Part shown: positions 1-4,581 of the stretch, one piece after another
Layout: the number at the start of each line of letters is the position of its first letter
How positions within the stretch are numbered: the stretch's first letter is position 1
Source of the DNA: an uncultured Oscillospiraceae bacterium
GTDB taxonomy: Bacteria > Bacillota > Clostridia > Oscillospirales > JAAYXM01
DNA length: 8,221 nucleotides
Direction of reading: 5' to 3'
Assembly (NCBI GenBank): GCA_934446465.1
Contig: CAKSEF010000064.1
Coordinates: 1-8,221, forward strand
The notes under the pieces: model-generated
The model's input: the letters and a program-made list of their open reading frames with translations, nothing else
Database searches by the model: none
Told to the model about the DNA's origin: nothing
Translations under genes and position numbers: made by a program

Positions 1-101
1 CCGTTCAAGCCTTCCAGCACCTTAACACCTTCGATGTAACCGACGGTTTGATAAGTATAGTCTACATTGTTTCCTGCCGCAAAAGTACCTCTTCCGCCCA
101 T
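1..101 (-). CDS. Unrecognised 'MGGRG' protein, 5' part only
   Basis: This is the first 33 codons of a minus-strand gene that runs off the left edge of the window. It begins MGGRGTFAAGNNVDY and continues with TYQTVGYIEGVKVLEGLNG. Its ATG (99-101) shares one base with the stop of the DUF4417 gene (TAATG), a junction typical of translational coupling, so the two are very likely one operon. The glycine/arginine start followed by a short 'VGYIEGVKVL' strand does not match a family I can name with confidence. Similar glycine-rich starts occur on small proteins of phages and integrative elements, but that is only a recollection. No signal peptide or membrane segment is visible in this part. Function is unknown. 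Confidence 0.6.
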   Translation of the reverse strand, partial: MGGRGTFAAGNNVDYTYQTVGYIEGVKVLEGLN

Positions 102-724
102 TACCGCACCACCTTTCGCGATGCCATATAATCGACGGTGATTATATTACCTTCCATTTCGGGGAAGGGAGTTCCGAAAACGATAATTTTTTTCGGATGC
201 AGACGCGCTAACATTTCATTGTAGCCCCGCATAAAACCGATATGGGAATGCTTGCATCCAATCATTCCGACAGCAACCGTACTGTTTTGCTCCACGCCGT
301 CAAAACAAAATTCAAAGCTGCGGGCATCACTCCAACTAACAGTCGGGATTACAATTCTGCCCTTGCTCTGCCAATATGCACCAACCCAGCGGTTTTTAGC
401 AACACTTTCAAGCTGACGCCATAAATCCATGTATGCGTAAGTCGAAAAGTCGGGAGTGAGCAGAAACGCATATTGTGAGTAGCGTTCTAAAGAACGGTCG
501 GGATTATTGTAAATCCCGCTAAAACGATAATCGTCAACAAAGAAATGTACGCCTTTTTTCTTGTTTTCTTCATTGTCGTTTGATCTTGTATCCGAGCAGG
601 CTGCCAACGTGATATTGTCGGCAGAAAGCTCTTGTTTTTTGACAAGCGGAATGCCCCACTTGCCTACAGATGCGAAAGAATTTCGCATAAACAGAGGGTT
701 ATCCCTCATTGATTTACCGGTCAT
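101..724 (-). CDS. DUF4417 family protein
   Basis: This is a 207-residue protein of unknown function that I recognise as DUF4417-like. Family-like blocks are RDNPLFMRNSF (7-17), KWGIPLVKKQ (22-31), ACSDTRSND (42-50), VHFFVDDYRFSGIYNNP (59-75), LLTPDFSTYAYMDLWRQLESVAKNR (88-112), AYWQSKG (116-122) and the C-terminal GNIITVDYMASRKVVR (192-207). It has no signal peptide or membrane segment and is probably cytoplasmic. I chose the ATG at 722-724 because GGAGG lies 9 bases upstream (734-738). A further upstream ATG at 764-766 would add 14 residues but has no comparable site. The next gene starts inside its stop codon. DUF4417 genes are commonly carried on phages, plasmids and integrative elements, which fits the repressor upstream. 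The family assignment is fairly sure, but the biochemical role is not known to me. Confidence 0.85.
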   Translation of the reverse strand: MTGKSMRDNPLFMRNSFASVGKWGIPLVKKQELSADNITLAACSDTRSNDNEENKKKGVHFFVDDYRFSGIYNNPDRSLERYSQYAFLLTPDFSTYAYMDLWRQLESVAKNRWVGAYWQSKGRIVIPTVSWSDARSFEFCFDGVEQNSTVAVGMIGCKHSHIGFMRGYNEMLARLHPKKIIVFGTPFPEMEGNIITVDYMASRKVVR

Positions 725-780
725 ACTATGATACCTCCGCAGAAAAATGATAAATAGACTTGACAATTTTGTAAGGAATG

Positions 781-809
781 TTGCATTTTTCTCCGAAGGG
801 TGCTATAAT
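781..809 (+). promoter_or_regulatory. Strong sigma-A-type promoter for a predicted antisense RNA
   Basis: TTGCAT (781-786) and TATAAT (804-809) are separated by exactly 17 bases, and TGC immediately before the -10 box gives an extended -10. The predicted start is near 816. It points away from the DUF4417 gene, and no plus-strand reading frame follows, so it probably drives a non-coding transcript. Confidence 0.7.
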
Positions 810-815
810 AGTTTA

Positions 816-892
816 ACCACAAATCGAATAGCAGTATTCGGAGAACAGGCACTTTGCAGATTGGTCGCAACAATCCGCAAGGTGCTTTTCTT
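816..892 (+). ncRNA. Predicted small antisense RNA of about 77 nt
   Basis: The predicted transcript starts near 816 and ends at a terminator-like hairpin. It would fold into two stems. The first is CGAATA (825-830) with TATTCG (835-840) around a GCAG loop. The second is a 15-base stem (849-863 with 871-885, one G·U pair and one mismatch) followed by TTTTCTT (886-892). GGAG (840-843) lies unpaired just after the first stem, with no ATG behind it. The RNA lies antisense to the leader between the repressor operon and the DUF4417 gene, so control of DUF4417 expression, or of the element's copy or transfer state, is a reasonable inference. I do not recognise a named RNA family. An alternative is that the hairpins act as DNA or minus-strand leader structures. 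Confidence 0.5.
849..892 (+). terminator. Intrinsic terminator of the predicted small RNA
   Basis: GCACTTTGCAGATTG (849-863) pairs with CAATCCGCAAGGTGC (871-885) around a 7-base loop. There is one G·U pair and one A·C mismatch. TTTTCTT follows on the plus strand. On the minus strand no U-run follows, so termination is expected only for plus-strand transcripts. Confidence 0.6.
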
Positions 893-904
893 GTAATTGC
901 GTTA

Positions 905-1021
905 TCAATCAACCTCATCACCTACCTTTTTAATGTGTTCTTCTATCCGTGCAAGCTGTTCAGCATGTACGGACAGAAACAGTAATTCGGGAAACAGCAG
1001 AAACAGATATTTCGGTGTTAT
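905..1021 (-). other. Possible 38-codon ORF lacking a standard start codon
   Basis: An open frame overlaps the repressor stop and reads (I/M)TPKYLFLLFPELLFLSV then HAEQLARIEEHIKKVGDEVD, ending in TGA (905-907) followed directly by TAA. The composition looks protein-like: a hydrophobic first half and an amphipathic charged second half. The codon at the expected start is ATA (1019-1021), placed exactly where an ATGA-type overlap with the repressor stop would put ATG (here ATAA). No in-frame ATG, GTG or TTG and no good ribosome binding site is seen. It could be a small gene with a rare ATA start, a gene that lost its start by mutation, or chance. I therefore list it as a possible ORF rather than as a confirmed gene. 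Confidence 0.3.
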
Positions 1022-1374
1022 TCTGCGTCGATGTCTGTGTCTTCGTCCGTGAAAACATCATCGAACACCGTTTTTAGAATCACCTCCGCTTTTTTTAGTT
1101 GTTCATCGTCTAATTTACCGAGATTACGCTCAAGGTATTTTAATCTGTCGGGCGTTCTCGGTATTTCGGATGAATCGGCATTGCCCAAGAGATAGTCGGT
1201 GGTTGTGTTAAGCACTCTCGCCATTTTGGCAAGCGTATCACCGTTCGGTGTGCGTTTGGCCCTTGTGTAGAATGAGACTGAGGATTCCGTAATGTTGGTT
1301 TTTTCGGCAAATTCCTTCCGCGACAGGCGGTTTGCTTCAATCAATTCGGCAAGCCTTTCACTGAAAACAGACAT
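1018..1374 (-). CDS. Cro/CI-type HTH transcriptional repressor
   Basis: This 118-residue DNA-binding protein has an N-terminal HTH_3/XRE domain at about residues 7-62. It begins SERLAELIEANRLSRKEFAEKT, the recognition helix lies near NITESSVSFYTRAKRTP, and the domain closes with the typical LAKMARVLNTTTDYLLG. A short helical region (76-105) and a very acidic tail (DDVFTDEDTDIDAE) follow. There is no LexA-like peptidase domain, so any derepression would need an antirepressor or protease rather than self-cleavage. The ATG at 1372-1374 is preferred because GGGAG (1383-1387) lies 8 bases upstream. A TTG at 1387-1389 would overlap that site. A near-consensus promoter lies directly upstream and repeated G(T/A)GATAA motifs surround it, suggesting autoregulation. 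It is probably the master repressor of the mobile element to the left. Confidence 0.88.
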   Translation of the reverse strand: MSVFSERLAELIEANRLSRKEFAEKTNITESSVSFYTRAKRTPNGDTLAKMARVLNTTTDYLLGNADSSEIPRTPDRLKYLERNLGKLDDEQLKKAEVILKTVFDDVFTDEDTDIDAE

Positions 1375-1401
1375 GACACACACTCCCAATATTTTACTGT
1401 T

Positions 1402-1494
1402 GAGATAATAATAGCATACCGTGATAAAACTGTCAATTAGTTCAACAAGAAAATGTGATAATTATTTTTTTGACCACAATATATTGATTATCTC
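1402..1494. promoter_or_regulatory. Candidate operator repeats, G(T/A)GATAA
   Basis: GAGATAA at 1402-1408, GTGATAA at 1421-1427, GTGATAA at 1455-1461 and an inverted GAGATAA (TTATCTC) at 1488-1494 surround and overlap the repressor promoter. Repeated half-sites around a repressor's own promoter are what a lambdoid-like switch would show. The motifs are short and lie in A+T-rich DNA, so chance is not excluded. Confidence 0.4.
1408..1436 (-). promoter_or_regulatory. Promoter of the HTH repressor gene
   Basis: On the minus strand TTGACA (1436-1431) and TATTAT (1413-1408) are 17 bases apart, with TGC just before the -10 box. It lies about 20 bases above the GGGAG ribosome binding site. This is the strongest promoter-like sequence in the left block. 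Confidence 0.8.
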
Positions 1495-1520
1495 CTTACA
1501 AAGTTTTACAAAGATATAAT

Positions 1521-1550
1521 TTTACATAAAAGTACATAGAATGGTATAAA
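1521..1550 (+). promoter_or_regulatory. Possible promoter upstream of spoVT
   Basis: TTTACA (1521-1526) and TATAAA (1545-1550) are 18 bases apart, with TGG before the -10 box. In Bacillus, spoVT is read by forespore sigma-G. A weak TGAATA (1594-1599) could belong to such a promoter, but I cannot find a convincing matching -10. Which promoter drives the gene is open. Confidence 0.35.
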
Positions 1551-1604
1551 TGACGGAAACGATGTATTTGCCAAAATAAAACAATTTCCGATTTGAATAA
1601 AAAA

Positions 1605-1656
1605 CCTCCCTTTGCAGAAAATAACACAGTAAAATAAGCAAGGGAGTTTTTTATAT
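1605..1656 (+). promoter_or_regulatory. Leader hairpin covering the spoVT ribosome binding site
   Basis: CTCCCTT (1606-1612) can pair with AAGGGAG (1640-1646), extended by GC (1614-1615 with 1638-1639) after one bulged T. The right arm contains the GGGAG ribosome binding site (1642-1646) of spoVT and is followed by six T residues (1647-1652). It could block translation, end a leader transcript, or both. Confidence 0.45.
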
Positions 1657-2199
1657 ATGAAAGCGACAGGAATAGTAAGACGAATAGATGATTTGGGGAG
1701 AGTGGTAATACCTAAGGAAATACGCCGTACCATGAGAATACGCGAGGGCGACCCGCTCGAAATTTACACGGACAAGGACGGCGAGGTCATTTTCAAAAAA
1801 TACTCACCCGTCGGAGAGCTTGCATCTTTTGCACTGCACATCTGCGAGACGCTCAACAAAACAACGGGCGCAACCGCGCTCATAAGCGACCGCGACTCCG
1901 TTATAGCGGCGGCGGGGCCGTCCAGAAGAAGCCTGCTTGACAAGCGCATAAGCGAGGATCTGGAGCGAATAATCGAATCACGGCAGATTTATCAGCACAA
2001 GAACGGTGAAAGCCCGATTGCGATAGTTGACGGCGAGGACGGACAGTTTATTTCCATTGCCGCGCCGATAATATCGGAGGGCGATGTTTCGGGATGTGTG
2101 ATATTTGCTTTTGACGGCTCGGAATCCGAACTCGGTGAGACGGGATACAAGCTTGCGCAGACGGTTGCGGGATTCCTCGGAAAACAGATGGAGGCATAA
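1657..2199 (+). CDS. spoVT: Stage V sporulation protein T, SpoVT
   Basis: This is a 180-residue forespore transcription regulator, close to the usual length of about 178. Residues 1-50 form the AbrB-type swapped-hairpin DNA-binding domain (MKATGIVRRIDDLGRVVIPK, then EIRRTMRIREGDPLEIYTD), which is diagnostic for the SpoVT/AbrB group. Residues about 55-178 form a GAF-like domain, with ALISDRDSVIAAAG, a PIAIVDGEDGQFISIAAPI strand pair and a final amphipathic helix. In Bacillus, SpoVT tunes sigma-G genes and spore coat and cortex formation. The ATG has GGGAG 10 bases upstream. The gene stands alone and ends before two hairpins. Its presence, with the LysM/GH18 enzyme downstream, argues for a spore-forming host. 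Identification is very secure; the regulon in this organism is inferred from the family. Confidence 0.95.
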   Translation: MKATGIVRRIDDLGRVVIPKEIRRTMRIREGDPLEIYTDKDGEVIFKKYSPVGELASFALHICETLNKTTGATALISDRDSVIAAAGPSRRSLLDKRISEDLERIIESRQIYQHKNGESPIAIVDGEDGQFISIAAPIISEGDVSGCVIFAFDGSESELGETGYKLAQTVAGFLGKQMEA

Positions 2200-2244
2200 A
2201 ACAAGACAGAGACTCTTTGCGTCGGATAAGGGAGCATCGGCTTT

Positions 2245-2279
2245 AAAAACTGCTTTACGACCCGAAAGCAAAGTTTTTT
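2245..2279 (+). terminator. Probable spoVT terminator
   Basis: GCTTT (2252-2256) pairs with AAAGC (2265-2269). The stem is lengthened after a small bulge by an AAAACT/AGTTTT outer arm, and six T residues follow at 2274-2279. It lies about 50 bases after the spoVT stop. Confidence 0.55.
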
Positions 2280-2295
2280 GATAAAGTTCAAGACT

Positions 2296-2333
2296 AAAAA
2301 GGTTAGTAATCCTGTCGGATTGCTAACCTTTTT
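2296..2333. terminator. Bidirectional terminator between spoVT and galM
   Basis: AAAAAGGTTAGTAATCC (2296-2312) and GGATTGCTAACCTTTTT (2317-2333) form a 17-bp stem with one G·U pair and a TGTC loop. The A-run on one side and T-run on the other make it work on both strands, as expected between two convergent genes. Confidence 0.9.
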
Positions 2334-2391
2334 GAACAAATAAATTTGAAAAATGTTTCCCGGGAAATCCCGCCCGGCTCTATGCTCCTGT

Positions 2392-3420
2392 CTATTTTAT
2401 GCCGAAGACGTATTCCGTCGTATAGTCGAACACTTCGCCTTTTTTGAGATAACCCTGATTAAACTGCGGGAACTTAAGCGCATTCGGATAGAAGCCCGTT
2501 TCAAGACAGAGCGCACCGCGTCTCTTATAAACTGCTCCGTCCTTTGCGGGGTAATCGACACCGGGAAGCGCGTTGCCCGTGTAGAGCAATATTGTCGGGG
2601 AATTTGTGTTTACCTTCATATCAATTCCCGACTCGGGGCAGTAAACCTCCGTGCAGTTCACAAGTTCGCGTCCTTCGTTTCGTACAGTCCACGCATGGTC
2701 GTATCCGCCTGTTATTTTGAACTGCCCGCAGTCATCGTTAATATGCTCGCCGATTCTCATCGGTTTGCGGAAGTCAAATATCTCCGAGACGGGAAGAAGC
2801 GTGCCGTATACCATGTAATTTTCCTTAAGCGGGGCATATGTGTCTGCGTGCATTGTGAGGATGTGGTCCTCAATGCTTCCCGAATCATGACCGCGGAGGT
2901 TGAAATACGCATGATTTGTGAGGTTAATAACGGTGTCGGCGTCGCAGGAGGCCATATAGCGGAGCCTGAGTCCGTTCTCCTCTGTCATTGTATATGTAAC
3001 GTCAACCGTCATATTACCGGGGAAGCCGTTTTCGCCGTCGGGGAGCAGTACGCGGAGAGTAACCTCGTTATCAGATGCGGAAACGATATCAAAAACTCTT
3101 TGCGCAAGGGGCTCGGGGCCGCCGTGAAGCATATGTATTTCGTTGTAGTTCGGGTCGAGCTTATAATATTTACCGCTGACGGTAATCTCGGCGTTTTCAA
3201 TCCTGTTTGCAACACGACCGCAGACAGCGCCGTGGTTCGGGCCGTGCAGCAGATAGCTTTCTCCGTCGCGGTAGCCGAGAACGACATCGCGCATATCGCC
3301 GTTTTTATCCTCGACGAGGAGGGACACGATTGCAGCGCCCGCGGTAGTTATTTTCGCGGTTGTGCCCTTTGAGTTTGAGATTGTGCAGAGCTTAAGCGGT
3401 CCGAAATCTTCGATTTTCAT
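2392..3420 (-). CDS. galM: Aldose 1-epimerase (galactose mutarotase)
   Basis: This 342-residue cytoplasmic enzyme interconverts the alpha and beta anomers of hexoses and feeds the Leloir pathway. Family landmarks are CGRVANRI (67-74), EIHMLHGG (94-101), the catalytic NLTNHAYFNL with His170, GGYDHAW (238-244) with Asp241, and the C-terminal LETGFYP with Glu307 as the likely catalytic base. H96, H170, D241 and E307 sit close to the residue numbers of the well-studied lactococcal GalM. Length is normal and no signal peptide is seen. AAGGAG lies 8 bases upstream of the ATG, overlapping the ung stop region, so galM is the second gene of an ung-galM operon. No other galactose gene is in view, so the substrate pathway here is assumed from the family. 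Confidence 0.93.
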   Translation of the reverse strand: MKIEDFGPLKLCTISNSKGTTAKITTAGAAIVSLLVEDKNGDMRDVVLGYRDGESYLLHGPNHGAVCGRVANRIENAEITVSGKYYKLDPNYNEIHMLHGGPEPLAQRVFDIVSASDNEVTLRVLLPDGENGFPGNMTVDVTYTMTEENGLRLRYMASCDADTVINLTNHAYFNLRGHDSGSIEDHILTMHADTYAPLKENYMVYGTLLPVSEIFDFRKPMRIGEHINDDCGQFKITGGYDHAWTVRNEGRELVNCTEVYCPESGIDMKVNTNSPTILLYTGNALPGVDYPAKDGAVYKRRGALCLETGFYPNALKFPQFNQGYLKKGEVFDYTTEYVFGIK

Positions 3421-3435
3421 AATACATTCTCCTTA

Positions 3436-4095
3436 TTACCATATTATCGGCATATCGCCGTTTAAAATGAGTTCGCGGTTCGCGAGATTAAAGTGCCCGC
3501 AGCCGAAGAACCCGCGGTGGGCAGAGAGCGGGCTTGGATGAGCGGCGCAGAACACCTTATGGCGCGGGTTTGTGATGAGTTTTTGCTTATCCTGCGCGTA
3601 TTTTCCCCAAAGGAGGAACACAACGGGCTTTTCGCGGTCGTTGAGGGCGCGGATAACGGCGTCGGTGAAGGTTTCCCAGCCGTGGCCCGAATGGGAATTT
3701 GCCTCACCGTCCCGCACGGTGAGCGAGGCGTTTAAGAGAAGAACACCCTGCTTTGCCCAGCGCGAAAGGTTGCCCGAGCGCGGCGGCTTATTGCCCGTCT
3801 CCGACTCAATCTCGCTGTACATATTGCGGAGGGACGGCGGAAGCGCAACCCCGTCTTTTACGGAAAAGGCAAGCCCGTGCGCCTGACCTTCGCCGTGATA
3901 CGGGTCCTGACCGAGTATGACGATCTTTACATCGGAATACGGCGTGAGCCGTAATGCGTTATAAATATCGCCGATATCGGGGTGTATCACATGATTTTTA
4001 TATTCCTCGGCGAGAAATTTTCTGAGGTCGGAAAAATAGGCGCTTTCAAACTCGCCCTTTAAAATATCGTCCCAGTCGTTTCCAAGCGTTATCAT
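3436..4095 (-). CDS. ung: Uracil-DNA glycosylase, family 1
   Basis: This 219-residue base-excision repair enzyme removes uracil from DNA. The water-activating motif GQDPYHG is at 62-68 (Asp64, Tyr66). LAFSV (75-79) carries the uracil-stacking Phe77, LLLNASLTV (119-127) the uracil-binding Asn122, and HPSPLSAHRGFFGC (186-199) the catalytic His186 and the DNA-intercalating loop. All key residues are present and the length is typical. AAGGAGG lies 6 bases before the ATG, and a promoter with TATAAT at 4127-4122 lies just upstream. galM follows after 15 bases and its ribosome binding site abuts the ung stop, so the two are co-transcribed. There is no obvious functional link between the two genes. 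Confidence 0.96.
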   Translation of the reverse strand: MITLGNDWDDILKGEFESAYFSDLRKFLAEEYKNHVIHPDIGDIYNALRLTPYSDVKIVILGQDPYHGEGQAHGLAFSVKDGVALPPSLRNMYSEIESETGNKPPRSGNLSRWAKQGVLLLNASLTVRDGEANSHSGHGWETFTDAVIRALNDREKPVVFLLWGKYAQDKQKLITNPRHKVFCAAHPSPLSAHRGFFGCGHFNLANRELILNGDMPIIW

Positions 4096-4121
4096 TTGCA
4101 GCCTCCTTACGGTACAAAAAG

Positions 4122-4150
4122 ATTATAACACACAGCGCGTTTAAAAACAA
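4122..4150 (-). promoter_or_regulatory. Promoter of the ung-galM operon
   Basis: On the minus strand TTGTTT (4150-4145) and a perfect TATAAT (4127-4122) are 17 bases apart. The -35 box lies inside the U-rich tail of the rpmE terminator. Confidence 0.65.
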
Positions 4151-4179
4151 CAAAAACCGAAGCCTTTAAAGGCTTCGGT
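4141..4179 (-). terminator. Terminator of rpmE
   Basis: On the minus strand ACCGAAGCC (4179-4171) pairs perfectly with GGCTTCGGT (4164-4156) around TTTAAA and is followed by TTTTGTTGTTTTT. It lies about 20 bases after the rpmE stop and is a textbook intrinsic terminator. Confidence 0.9.
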
Positions 4180-4200
4180 ACGTTTTGCCGAGAATAGTTA

Positions 4201-4410
4201 TTACTTACCCTGATTAAGGCCAAACTTTCTGTTGAATCTGTCAACGCGGCCGCCCGTATCAACGAGCTTCTGCTTGCCTGTGAAGAACGGATGGCATTTA
4301 GAACAAATTTCTACCTTGATGTTCTCCTTAGTGGAGCCCGTAGCGATGACTTCGCCGCATGCACAAGTGATTGTCGTCTGCTTATAATCGGGATGAATAC
4401 CCTTCTTCAT
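4201..4410 (-). CDS. rpmE: 50S ribosomal protein L31, zinc-binding type
   Basis: This 69-residue protein of the large ribosomal subunit sits near the central protuberance. It begins MKKGIHPDYKQTTITCACGE and has the four zinc-ligand cysteines of the C+ form (C16, C18, C36, C39 in CAC...CSKC). The HPFFTGKQKLVDTGGRVDRFNRKFG signature (40-64) follows. The C+ form is generally replaced by a C- paralogue under zinc limitation; no paralogue is in this window. AGAGGTGAG (4424-4416) serves as ribosome binding site. The gene has its own promoter and a strong terminator, so it is a single-gene unit, divergent from the LysM/GH18 gene. Confidence 0.97.
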   Translation of the reverse strand: MKKGIHPDYKQTTITCACGEVIATGSTKENIKVEICSKCHPFFTGKQKLVDTGGRVDRFNRKFGLNQGK

Positions 4411-4446
4411 GAAAACTCACCTCTTTCGGTACGAATAGCAGAGTAT

Positions 4447-4475
4447 ATAATATCACATTCGAACGCAAAAATCAA
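4447..4475 (-). promoter_or_regulatory. Promoter of rpmE
   Basis: On the minus strand TTGATT (4475-4470) and TATTAT (4452-4447) are 17 bases apart, about 25 bases above the ribosome binding site. No Zur-like palindrome is evident. Confidence 0.65.
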
Positions 4476-4581
4476 TGTTTTTTTTAAAATTTTCGCCAAA
4501 AGTTATATATACACAAAATCTGTCGTTATAAATATATTGCCGACGGCATATGTTGTAAAAAACAATTTGGAGGTACGGCGC

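Larger units (their letters stand above)
1375..1656. other. A+T-rich intergenic region between repressor and spoVT
   Basis: This divergent spacer carries no gene I can support. It holds the repressor promoter and operator candidates (1402-1494), a run of TTACA-type short repeats (1496-1536), a possible plus-strand promoter (1521-1550) and a long hairpin overlapping the spoVT ribosome binding site (1605-1646). The join between accessory DNA and core chromosome probably lies somewhere in this spacer. Confidence 0.6.

Noticed and set aside
760..765. Perfect TTGACA
   Set aside because: It is 38 bases before the TATAAT at 804, far too distant. TTGCAT at 781 has the right 17-base spacing.
721..921. 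Minus-strand frame of 66 codons
   Set aside because: No family match or ribosome binding site; it covers the predicted small RNA region and looks like chance.
767..1503. Inverted 9-base repeat (TTTGTAAGG near 768-776, CCTTACAAA at 1494-1502) considered as element ends
   Set aside because: It is short, lies within A+T-rich DNA, and one copy falls inside the DUF4417 leader, so it does not mark a sensible element boundary.
2353..3372. Plus-strand open frame of 339 codons opposite galM
   Set aside because: It is a mirror of galM, whose catalytic motifs are all intact. The frame has no ribosome binding site and reads as low-complexity Val/Cys/Arg-rich protein.
4291..4581. 97-codon upstream extension of the LysM/GH18 frame
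   Set aside because: It lies over the rpmE gene and its promoter. GGAGG sits correctly before the ATG at 4582, where the first LysM begins at once.
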